A stretch of DNA of 44,474 bases, taken from contig JAFIEG010000034.1 of assembly GCA_020832665.1 (NCBI GenBank), positions 1 to 44,474 on the forward strand, read 5' to 3'. Source of the DNA: Pararhodobacter sp. (GTDB lineage Bacteria > Pseudomonadota > Alphaproteobacteria > Rhodobacterales > Rhodobacteraceae). The position numbers and the translations under genes are program-made. Positions 21,718-29,294 of the stretch are shown here, piece by piece. The stretch's first letter is position 1, and each line of letters opens with the position of its first letter. The notes under the pieces were generated by a model, which saw only the letters and a program-made list of their open reading frames with translations, was not told the origin of the DNA and made no database searches.

Positions 21718-24378
21718 ATGGAAATCATCTTTCTTGCCATTCTCGTCGTGATGATGATGTTCACGCTGGGCGTGGGCTTTCCGGTCGCCTTTGCGCTGCC
21801 GGGCTCGGCCATCGTGACCATCGGCCTGGCCGCCGGTGCCGGCTGGCTGTTCATGGACAACCCGAACGCCTTTTTCATGAGCGGCTCGGCTGTTGAGTGG
21901 CTCAGCGCCGGGGTGACCAATTTTCGTGGCATCTACTGGGAGGCCGAGCGCGACACGCTGATCGCGATTCCGCTGTTCATCTTCATGGGCATCATGCTGC
22001 AGCGTTCCAAGATCGCCGAGGAGCTGCTGGTGACAATGGCCAAGCTCTTCGGCTCAATGCCGGGGGGGCTGGGCATTTCGGTGGTCGTGGTCGGCGCGCT
22101 GCTGGCCGCCACCACCGGCGTTGTCGGCGCCACCGTGGTGGCCATGGGGCTGATCTCGCTGCCGGCGATGATGCGCAACAACTATTCGCAACCGCTGGCC
22201 ACGGGCACCATCCTGGCCTCGGGCACGCTGGGGCAGATCATCCCGCCCTCGATCGTGCTGATCATCCTGGCAGACCAGCTTTCATCGGCCACCGATCTGG
22301 CGGGCCAGTTGCGCCTGGCCGAATACCGCGAGGCGACGGGGCAGTTTGCCATGCCCTCGGAACTGGCGGTGGTGCCCACCTCGGCGGGCGACATGTTCAT
22401 GGGCGCGCTGTTTCCGGGGCTGGTGCTGGTGGGGCTGTATATTCTGTACATCCTCGTCTTCGCGCTGATCCGGCCCTCCAGCGCACCGGCGGTGCCGACC
22501 ATCGGCGCGCGCAACGCCGCCTTCTGGCGCGATGTCTTCTTTGCCGTGGTGCCGCCCCTGGTGCTGATCTTCCTGGTGCTGGGCTCGATCATCCTGGGCG
22601 TGGCCACCGTCACCCAGGCCGGCGCGGTGGGCGCGATGGGCGCCACCGTCATGGCCGGCTACAAGCTTCATAGCGGCCCGCGCCGTTTCTGGCCGGCGAT
22701 CATTTCGCTGGCCTCGCTGGTGGTGATCTGGCAGCTGCATGTCAATTTCAACCTCAATGTGCGCCAGCTTGACCGCTCGGGCGATTACCTCGCCGTCTAT
22801 GCCGCAGCGGCGGCGGTGGTGGTGCTGCTCCTCGCGCTGGGCTGGAGCGCGCTGCGCACGATGCGTATCAACGACACGCTCAACGCGGTGATGCTGGAAA
22901 CCGCCAAGACCTCGGCGCTGGTGTTCATCATCCTCTTGGGCGCGGCGATGCTGATCTCGGCCTTCCGCGCCTTTGGCGGCGAACATCTGGTCAAGGATTA
23001 CCTCACCGGCCTGCCCGGCGGCTTCTGGGGGCAGTTCGTGATCGTCATGATCGTGATCTTCCTGTTAGGGTTCTTCCTAGATTTCATCGAGATCGCCATC
23101 GTCGTGGTGCCGATCGTGGCGCCGATCCTGCTGATGAACCCCGAGGCCAATATCAGTGCCGTCTGGCTGGGGGTGATGATCGGCATCAACATCCAGACCT
23201 CGTTCCTGACACCGCCCTTCGGCTTTGCGCTGTTCTATCTGCGCGGCGTGGCCGAGCGAACAGTCAAGACCATCAACATGTACAAGGGTGTGGTGCCCTT
23301 TATCCTGATGCAGCTGGGGGCGCTGGTCATCGTGGGTTATTACCCGCCGCTGGTGAACTATCTGCCGGCGCGGGTGGCGCTCTTGTCCGATAACGCGCCA
23401 CCGCCAAGAAACCCGCGGCTGCAATATTGTGTCGAGGAAATCCTCGCCGAGCGGATACCGGCGCAGGAATCGGCGGTGCGGGCGATGATCGCTGATCTGC
23501 GCACGCTGGATCGCGATTTCCTGCCGGCGGATCGGCGCCAGGCGCTGGACCGGGCGCTTGAAGGCTATGAGAACGCCTTCCCGCGTCTGGCCGATCTGCG
23601 CCAGAGCCAGCAGGCCATAGTCGATGCCACGCCCGATTATCAGCCGCTGCATCGCGAGGTGCGCGACATAAGGCGCGAGCGCGAACGGCTGGAGCGGCTG
23701 ATTGACGGGCTGGAGCGGCAGATGCGCATCCATCGCGGCGATGCACCCGATGCGGCGGCAGCGCGCGAGCGCATCACCGATCGCATCGCCGCGTTGCGCG
23801 GCGAGATCGAGGCGGTCGAGGCCGAGACCCCCGATGGCTGGGACCAGGCGCAGGCGACCTTCCAGGCGCTCAATCGCGCCGAGCAGGACGCGCGCCGCGA
23901 CTTCCGCATGGCGGCCGAGCAATCCTATACGGTGCTGCGCGAGTTGGTGGCCGAGATCGGGGCGGCTGAGCAGATCGCGGCACTTGTGCCCGATGTCGAG
24001 GCGGCGGTGGCGCTGGTCGGTACCGCCGATCCCGAAGAGGCGGCCGAGGCGATTCAGGAGGTCGAGCGCGAGGTTGGCCTGCTGGCGGGTGGGGCGGTGC
24101 TGCGCAGCGCGCTGGGCGATGTGCGCAATGCGCTGACCGGGCGCCGGGCCTCGCCCGAGCGCGCCGGCGAACTGGCGCCTGAGGCGCTCGAGGTGGCGCG
24201 CAGCGAAGCCGAATGGCGCTCAAGGGCGGGCGACGAGCTGCTGGCCAATCTGCAGCGGCTCGAGGCCGAGACGCGCAACACGCTGGGTCTGCGCGAGCAG
24301 GACCGGCTCGAGCGCGGCCCGGCGCTGCAAGTGGCGGCCTGCCTGGCGCATCACCGCGACGTGTCGCTGAGCTTCTGA
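21718..24378 (+). CDS. dctM: TRAP transporter large permease with long C-terminal helical extension
   Basis: This 886-residue protein is a DctM fused to a soluble tail. Residues 1 to about 555 form the usual 12-14 helix transporter, with GVGFPVAFALPGSA, IAIPLFIFMGIMLQRS, TGVVGATVVAMGLISLP, LASGTLGQIIPPSIVLIIL, FLDFIEIAIVVVPIVAPIL and FLTPPFGFALFYLRGVAERT. A large insertion between helices (near 190-220) also occurs in TakP-type DctM. From about residue 560 (PPPRNPRLQYCVEE) to the end, the sequence is charged, Glu/Arg/Ala-rich and heptad-like (for example REVRDIRRERERLERLIDGL), consistent with cytosolic coiled coil. The reading frame shows no break, so fusion looks genuine. Its role is unknown; it may assemble or regulate the transporter. 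Confidence 0.9.
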   Translation: MEIIFLAILVVMMMFTLGVGFPVAFALPGSAIVTIGLAAGAGWLFMDNPNAFFMSGSAVEWLSAGVTNFRGIYWEAERDTLIAIPLFIFMGIMLQRSKIAEELLVTMAKLFGSMPGGLGISVVVVGALLAATTGVVGATVVAMGLISLPAMMRNNYSQPLATGTILASGTLGQIIPPSIVLIILADQLSSATDLAGQLRLAEYREATGQFAMPSELAVVPTSAGDMFMGALFPGLVLVGLYILYILVFALIRPSSAPAVPTIGARNAAFWRDVFFAVVPPLVLIFLVLGSIILGVATVTQAGAVGAMGATVMAGYKLHSGPRRFWPAIISLASLVVIWQLHVNFNLNVRQLDRSGDYLAVYAAAAAVVVLLLALGWSALRTMRINDTLNAVMLETAKTSALVFIILLGAAMLISAFRAFGGEHLVKDYLTGLPGGFWGQFVIVMIVIFLLGFFLDFIEIAIVVVPIVAPILLMNPEANISAVWLGVMIGINIQTSFLTPPFGFALFYLRGVAERTVKTINMYKGVVPFILMQLGALVIVGYYPPLVNYLPARVALLSDNAPPPRNPRLQYCVEEILAERIPAQESAVRAMIADLRTLDRDFLPADRRQALDRALEGYENAFPRLADLRQSQQAIVDATPDYQPLHREVRDIRRERERLERLIDGLERQMRIHRGDAPDAAAARERITDRIAALRGEIEAVEAETPDGWDQAQATFQALNRAEQDARRDFRMAAEQSYTVLRELVAEIGAAEQIAALVPDVEAAVALVGTADPEEAAEAIQEVEREVGLLAGGAVLRSALGDVRNALTGRRASPERAGELAPEALEVARSEAEWRSRAGDELLANLQRLEAETRNTLGLREQDRLERGPALQVAACLAHHRDVSLSF

Positions 24379-24843
24379 GCCGGCATAGCCGGCCCGGACC
24401 GGGCGCCCCGCCGGTGGTGGCGGGCCTTGCCGATGATGCGCAGGCCGGCGCCATCGGCGAGGTGGTTTGTTGCGTTGTCGTTTCAGGCCTGATTGGGCCG
24501 ATTTCGTCACCGGCATGGGCGCTTCACGCTCGGCCCGCGCGGGGTGGAAGGAAAGCGCCCGCAAGCCGCGCTCCCACCCACCCGCCCCGCGCGGCTGAGC
24601 CGGGCGCTGGCCGGCGTGGTGGGCGGGGGGCTGGCGGTGCCGGCGGAAGAGGCGGGCATGCAGGCCAGGGTATCGGATCTGTGTATCGCAGCCGATCTGC
24701 CGGATTTGTCATCATCGCGCCCTTTCGGGCAGTCACGCGGGCGTAAAGATTCATTTTCCGATTGCAGTTCCCTGCCGTTCACCCCTATGGTTGCGCATCG
24801 CCTTGCGCCTTTCGGCGCGGCGCATCGAATTCACGGCCTCTCT
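24379..24843. other. Long non-coding stretch after dctM
   Basis: No convincing gene lies between dctM and the structured rne leader. A hairpin near 24429 may end the TRAP transcript. A short proline-rich minus-strand frame around 24524-24754 has no recognisable domain. The right part (24731-24790) is less GC-rich and may hold the rne promoter, but no clear -35/-10 pair was seen. Confidence 0.5.
24429..24458 (+). terminator. Possible terminator of the TRAP operon
   Basis: GCCGATG (24429-24435) pairs with CATCGGC (24452-24458), and GCGC/GCGC inside the loop can extend the structure. A T/G-rich stretch (GGTGGTTTGTTGCGTTG) follows. It lies 50 bp after the dctM stop. The T-run is broken, so this is a moderate call. 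Confidence 0.4.
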
Positions 24844-24945
24844 TGCCGGCCTGGCCGGCAGGGCCTGAACGGTCCCCGACCGACCAAGGAACCGCCCGGT
24901 TCAGGCAGTGCCTGCCGGGTGTCACAGAGGATGCCCCAGGGCATC
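24844..24945 (+). promoter_or_regulatory. Structured leader of rne, three successive hairpins
   Basis: Hairpin 1 is TGCCGGC-CTG-GCCGGCA (24844-24860). Hairpin 2 is CCCGG-TT-CAGGC-AGT-GCCTG-CCGGG (24895-24919), a 10-bp stem with a two-base bulge. Hairpin 3 is GATGCC-CCAG-GGCATC (24930-24945), followed by single-stranded AACAACAACG. RNase E commonly autoregulates through cleavage of its own long 5' leader; this region, 175-275 nt before the rne ATG, is a natural candidate. Transcription start was not determined. Confidence 0.55.
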
Positions 24946-25118
24946 GGAGCAACAACAACGATGCCAGGCCGCGCATCACATCGGCAGCAGTTCCCGGCGC
25001 CTTCAGTGCGTCGATACAGCGCCGTGACCGCGGGCCGGGCAATCAGCCAATCAAGCGCATCACGCCGGAACCGGGCCGCTGGCCTGTCGGGGCCGGCCTG
25101 TGCGCCAAGTGAGACATC

Positions 25119-28100
25119 ATGGGAAAGAAAATGCTTATCGATGCCACCCACGCGGAGGAAACCCGCGTCGTGGTGGTTGACGGACAAAAGGTCGATGAAT
25201 TTGATTTCGAGACCATCCACCGCCGCCAGCTAGCCGGCAACATCTATCTGGCCAAGGTAACGCGGGTTGAACCTTCGCTGCAGGCGGCCTTTGTCGATTA
25301 CGGCGGCAATCGCCACGGTTTCCTGGCCTTCGCCGAGATTCACCCCGATTATTACCAGATTCCGATGGCCGATCGTCAGGCGCTGCTCGAGGAAGAGCGC
25401 GCTTATGCCGAGGCCCAGCGCGAGGATGATGGCAACGGCGAGGGCGAACGGCGCCAGCGCCGCCGCTCGGGGCGCAAGGACAGCGCGAAGAAGGGTGGCG
25501 ACAGGAAAGGTGCCGGCGCTGCAGACGAGGCGCAGACCGAGCGCGGCGCCGAGGACGGGCAGACCGCCGATGAGGCATTGACCGCGAGCGCGCCCGAAGT
25601 AGCGCCCGAAACCGCCAAACCCGATATGCCCACCGAGGCAGCGCGCGCCGATGAAGCCGCCGCAACCGGCGCCGAAAAGGCCGGGGCCGCGCCCGCCGAG
25701 GCACCCGCAGCCGGGGCATCCGACAGCGAAGCGACCGGCGAGGAGCAATCGGCCGGGCAGGGTGCGAACAAGCCGCAAGCCCCGATCGCCGCCCCTGTCG
25801 AAGGCAAGGATCCGACCGCCACGCGCGAGATCGGCGGCATGGATATTGTCGAACTCGATGCCGGCGCCGATGACGAGATTGCCGCGCCCCCGATCGCGGG
25901 TGGCAACGGCAATGGCAACAATGGCAACGACGAGGCAGAACCCTACCGCGCCGCCGATCATGCCACCGAGATCGACGACCAGATCGAATCGGTTGCCGAT
26001 GAGGATGTCTCGGACGAGCTTCGCCCGCCGCGCCGCCCGCGCGCGCGCCGCTACAAGATTCAGGAAGTCATAAAGGTCCGCCAGATCATGCTGGTTCAGG
26101 TGGTCAAGGAAGAGCGCGGCAACAAGGGCGCGGCGCTGACCACCTATCTGTCGCTGGCCGGGCGCTATTGCGTGCTGATGCCCAACACTGCCCGCGGTGG
26201 TGGCATCTCGCGCAAGATCACCAATGCCGCCGACCGCAAGAAACTCAAGGAGATAGCGGGTGAACTTGAGGTGCCTCAGGGGGCCGGGCTTATCATCCGC
26301 ACCGCCGGCGCCAACCGCACGCGCGCCGAGATCCGGCGAGATTATGAATACCTCTTCCGCCTGTGGGAGCAGATCCGGGACCTGACGCTGAAATCCATCG
26401 CGCCGGCGCCGATCTATGAAGAGGGCAACCTGATCAAGCGCTCGATCCGCGATCTTTATTCGCGCGAGATCGACGAGGTGCTGGTCGAGGGTGAGCCGGG
26501 CTATCGCGTGGCCAAGGACTTCATGAAGATGATCATGCCGTCCCACGCCAGGAACGTGAAGCTGTATACCGATCAGATGCCACTTTTCGCCCGCTTTCAG
26601 GTGGAAACCTATCTTGCCGGCATGTTCAACCCCACGGTGCAGCTGAAATCGGGTGGCTATATCGTCATCGGCATCACCGAGGCGCTGGTGGCGATCGATG
26701 TGAACTCGGGCAAGGCCACGCGCCAGGGTTCGATCGAGGAAACCGCGCTGCAGACCAACATGGAAGCGGCCGAGGAAATCGCCCGCCAGCTCAGGCTGCG
26801 CGATCTTGCCGGGCTCATCGTGATCGATTTCATCGACATGGAAGAGCGCAAGAACAACGCCGCCGTCGAAAAGAAGCTGAAGGAAAAGCTCAAGAGCGAC
26901 CGTGCGCGCATCCAGGTGGGGCGTATTTCGGGATTCGGTCTGCTGGAGATGAGCCGCCAGCGGCTGCGCCCCGGCATGCTGGAAGCCACCACCCAGCCCT
27001 GCCCGCATTGTCACGGCACCGGGCTGCTTCGCTCGGATAACAGCCTCGGGCTGACAATCCTGCGCGCGCTCGAGGAAGAGGGCACACGCGGCCGTTCGCG
27101 CGAGGTGCTGCTGAAGGCGCCGGTGGGGATCGTCAACTATCTGATCAACAACAAGCGCGAGCATCTTGCCCAGATCGAGGCGCGCTATGGCATGGCGATC
27201 AGGGTCGAGGCCGATCCGGCGCTGGTGAGCCCGGATTTCACGCTTGAAAAGTTCAAGACCGCCACGCGCATTGTCGCGCCCGTCGCCGCGCCTGTGGTGT
27301 CCTTCGATGTCGGTGCCATGGGCGATATCGACACCGATGACGAGGATGCCGAGATCGCGGCAGAGCCCGTCGCGGTGGAAGCGCCCGTTCCCGCTGCCGC
27401 TGCCACCGGTGCCGCCGGCGAGGGTGACACCGAGGGTGACGGCGAGGGTGGTCGCGGCCGGCGCCGCCGCCGTCGGCGCCGTCGCGGTGGCCAGAAGCAG
27501 GGCGACAAGCGCGGCGCCGAAGGCACTGACAGCGCTGGCGAAGCCGATGCCGGTCAGGCCGAAGAGGGCCGGGCCGATGCGGATCTGGGCGCGGCGGCCG
27601 ACAGCGCGCCGGCTGGTCCCGAGCCTTCCGCCGACGCGCCGGCCGCTGCGGGCGACGATGCCGGGGTGAGCGATACCGCCACCGATGAGCCGCCCAAGAA
27701 GCCCGCGCGCAGGCGCCGCGCCTCGCGCAAGTCCGCTACCGAGGCCGCGCCTGCCGCCGATGCCTCGCCTGTCGAAGCCAGCCAACCCGCTGCCGAGATC
27801 GCGGGCGAGGGGGTCGAGGCCGAGGCCGGCGAAGCCGCGCCAGCAAAGAAACCCGCCCCCCGCCGTCGCAGCCGGCGCAAACCCGCCGCCGCCGCGCTGG
27901 AAGCCGAAGCCGATGCAGCACATGCAGAGCAAGCCGTAACGCCTGAAGCCGCCGAGCAGCAGCCGGGCGCGCAGGCGCAGGCCGAACCGGTGGCCGAGCA
28001 AGTGGCCGAACCGGCACCGCAGCCCGCCCCGGTGGGCGAGGAGGCACCGACGCCAGAGCCGGCCGCCGAAACGCCGGCGCCAGCAGTCGATGCGCCCCCC

Positions 28101-28229
28101 GCCGCCACCGAATCCGCCGATGGCAAGGTGGGCGAGGAAGCCCCGGAAACGGGTGATTCCGGCAGCGAAGCCACAGAAGAAAAGTCCGCCAAGCCGCGTC
28201 GGCGTGGCTGGTGGGCGATCGGGCGCTGA
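25119..28229 (+). CDS. rne: Ribonuclease E
   Basis: This 1036-residue endoribonuclease is the core of the RNA degradosome. The S1 RNA-binding domain begins at GNIYLAKVTRVEPSLQAAFV and is interrupted near residue 95 by an acidic Ala/Glu/Asp-rich insertion of roughly 210 residues. It resumes at RYKIQEVIKVRQIMLVQVVK. The catalytic region has the DNase I-like subdomain with ALVAIDVNSGKATR and IVIDFIDMEERKN (the two metal-binding aspartates). The zinc-link CPHCHGTG ties subunits into a tetramer. After about residue 745 the tail is acidic with Arg-rich islands (GRRRRRRRRRGG type, KPARRRRASRKS, KPAPRRRSRRKP), likely RNA and partner binding. S1 insertions and Arg-rich tails are typical of alphaproteobacterial RNase E. 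It follows a long structured leader. Confidence 0.97.
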   Translation: MGKKMLIDATHAEETRVVVVDGQKVDEFDFETIHRRQLAGNIYLAKVTRVEPSLQAAFVDYGGNRHGFLAFAEIHPDYYQIPMADRQALLEEERAYAEAQREDDGNGEGERRQRRRSGRKDSAKKGGDRKGAGAADEAQTERGAEDGQTADEALTASAPEVAPETAKPDMPTEAARADEAAATGAEKAGAAPAEAPAAGASDSEATGEEQSAGQGANKPQAPIAAPVEGKDPTATREIGGMDIVELDAGADDEIAAPPIAGGNGNGNNGNDEAEPYRAADHATEIDDQIESVADEDVSDELRPPRRPRARRYKIQEVIKVRQIMLVQVVKEERGNKGAALTTYLSLAGRYCVLMPNTARGGGISRKITNAADRKKLKEIAGELEVPQGAGLIIRTAGANRTRAEIRRDYEYLFRLWEQIRDLTLKSIAPAPIYEEGNLIKRSIRDLYSREIDEVLVEGEPGYRVAKDFMKMIMPSHARNVKLYTDQMPLFARFQVETYLAGMFNPTVQLKSGGYIVIGITEALVAIDVNSGKATRQGSIEETALQTNMEAAEEIARQLRLRDLAGLIVIDFIDMEERKNNAAVEKKLKEKLKSDRARIQVGRISGFGLLEMSRQRLRPGMLEATTQPCPHCHGTGLLRSDNSLGLTILRALEEEGTRGRSREVLLKAPVGIVNYLINNKREHLAQIEARYGMAIRVEADPALVSPDFTLEKFKTATRIVAPVAAPVVSFDVGAMGDIDTDDEDAEIAAEPVAVEAPVPAAAATGAAGEGDTEGDGEGGRGRRRRRRRRRGGQKQGDKRGAEGTDSAGEADAGQAEEGRADADLGAAADSAPAGPEPSADAPAAAGDDAGVSDTATDEPPKKPARRRRASRKSATEAAPAADASPVEASQPAAEIAGEGVEAEAGEAAPAKKPAPRRRSRRKPAAAALEAEADAAHAEQAVTPEAAEQQPGAQAQAEPVAEQVAEPAPQPAPVGEEAPTPEPAAETPAPAVDAPPAATESADGKVGEEAPETGDSGSEATEEKSAKPRRRGWWAIGR

Positions 28230-28254
28230 CTTTCCCGTTACCTTGCCTTCTGCC

Positions 28255-28286
28255 CCCGCCCGGCGCGATTTCTTCGCCCGGGCGGG
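28255..28286. terminator. Hairpin between rne and ccdA
   Basis: CCCGCCCGG (28255-28263) pairs perfectly with CCGGGCGGG (28278-28286). It lies 25 bp after the rne stop and 88 bp before ccdA. No T-run follows, so it could be a transcript-end or mRNA-stabilising structure. Confidence 0.4.
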
Positions 28287-28374
28287 CGGCGCTGGCGAGG
28301 ATGTGACAGCCTGTCATCGTGACCTTTCGCGCCGCGCGGCGTAACGATCTTGGCAGCAAAGGGAGAGCCAGCCC

Positions 28375-29133
28375 ATGTTCGGGATCGATCTGTTCGACGC
28401 CGCGTTGATGCCTGCGCTCTTCGTGGCGCTTCTTGCTGGCGTGCTGTCTTTCCTCAGCCCTTGCGTGCTGCCGATCGTGCCGCCCTATCTGGCCTATATG
28501 TCGGGCATCTCGATGCGTGAACTGACCGAGGAGGGCGAGACCGGCGGCGCCCGAAAGGCAGCCCTGCCGGCGCTGTTCTTCGTCATGGGGCTATCCACGG
28601 TTTTTTTGTTTCTGGGCTTCACCGCCTCCAGCCTGGGGCGCCTGTTTCTGGAGCATCGCGAGCTTTTCGCGCAGATCGCCGGCGGGGTGATCATCGTGCT
28701 GGGCCTGCACTTCATGGGGCTGTTCCGCATCGGGCTGTTGCAGCGCGAGGCGCGGATCGATGCCGGCGATCAGGGTGGCTCGGCCTTTGGCGCCTATGTG
28801 CTGGGGCTGGCCTTTGCCTTTGGCTGGACGCCCTGCATCGGGCCGATCCTGGGCATGATCCTGTCGCTGGCGGCGACCGAGGACACCGTCACCCGCGGCA
28901 CCACGCTGCTGGGCGTCTATGCGCTGGGGTTGGGGCTGCCCTTCCTGTTGTCGGCGCTTTTTATCGGCCGCTCGATGGCGCTGATGAAAAGGCTGCGGCC
29001 ATGGCTGGGGATTATCGAGAAGTCGATGGGCGTGCTGCTGATCCTGGTCGGAATCGCGCTGATCACCGGGGCGATGGCGGATTTCTCCTTCTGGCTCCTG
29101 GAGACGTTTCCGATTTTTGAGCGGCTGGGGTGA
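28375..29133 (+). CDS. ccdA: Cytochrome c biogenesis protein CcdA
   Basis: This 252-residue inner-membrane protein has six helices and carries reducing equivalents from cytosolic thioredoxin to periplasmic thiol-disulfide proteins used in cytochrome c maturation. The two helix-embedded redox cysteines are in LSPCVLPIVPPYLAYMSG and WTPCIGPILGMILSL. Length matches CcdA rather than the longer DsbD. The start follows AAAGGGAGA. It reads toward convergent uup. Thioredoxin, its electron donor, and SenC are encoded elsewhere in the window, but nothing indicates co-regulation. Confidence 0.95.
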   Translation: MFGIDLFDAALMPALFVALLAGVLSFLSPCVLPIVPPYLAYMSGISMRELTEEGETGGARKAALPALFFVMGLSTVFLFLGFTASSLGRLFLEHRELFAQIAGGVIIVLGLHFMGLFRIGLLQREARIDAGDQGGSAFGAYVLGLAFAFGWTPCIGPILGMILSLAATEDTVTRGTTLLGVYALGLGLPFLLSALFIGRSMALMKRLRPWLGIIEKSMGVLLILVGIALITGAMADFSFWLLETFPIFERLG

Positions 29134-29181
29134 GGCTGGGTTTCGGCTGATTGCCGGCGCCGCGGCGGCGCCCGTCAACGC

Positions 29182-29205
29182 AGGATGGGCAGTATTGCCC
29201 ATCCT
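29182..29205. repeat. REP-like palindrome, copy 1
   Basis: AGGATGGGCA and TGCCCATCCT form a 10-bp stem with a GTAT loop, in the gap between convergent ccdA and uup. Near-identical copies lie at 29257-29284 and 34063-34086. Confidence 0.8.
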
Positions 29206-29256
29206 ACCAGTTTATGTCCCCGCCCGTGCTTCGATCGAGGTGATCAGCAAGCAAGC

Positions 29257-29284
29257 GCAGGATGGGCAGTACTGCCCATCCTGC
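29257..29284. repeat. REP-like palindrome, copy 2 (28-bp perfect palindrome)
   Basis: GCAGGATGGGCAGT is directly followed by its exact reverse complement, giving 28 bp of perfect dyad symmetry. It lies 10 bp from the uup stop and 75 bp from copy 1. It may serve as terminator for uup on the minus strand or for ccdA on the plus strand, or be a mobile REP-type element. Confidence 0.85.
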
Positions 29285-29294
29285 CGACGCCTGT

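Noticed and set aside
24524-24754. Short minus-strand frame before the rne leader (contains MTNPADRLRYTDPIPWP)
   Set aside because: The first residues look protein-like, but the rest is Pro/Arg/Gly low complexity with a weak ribosome site; not enough to call a gene.
25230-28001. 923-codon open frame antisense to rne
   Set aside because: Low-complexity Gly/Arg/Leu sequence that mirrors the rne codons; no start context or domain.
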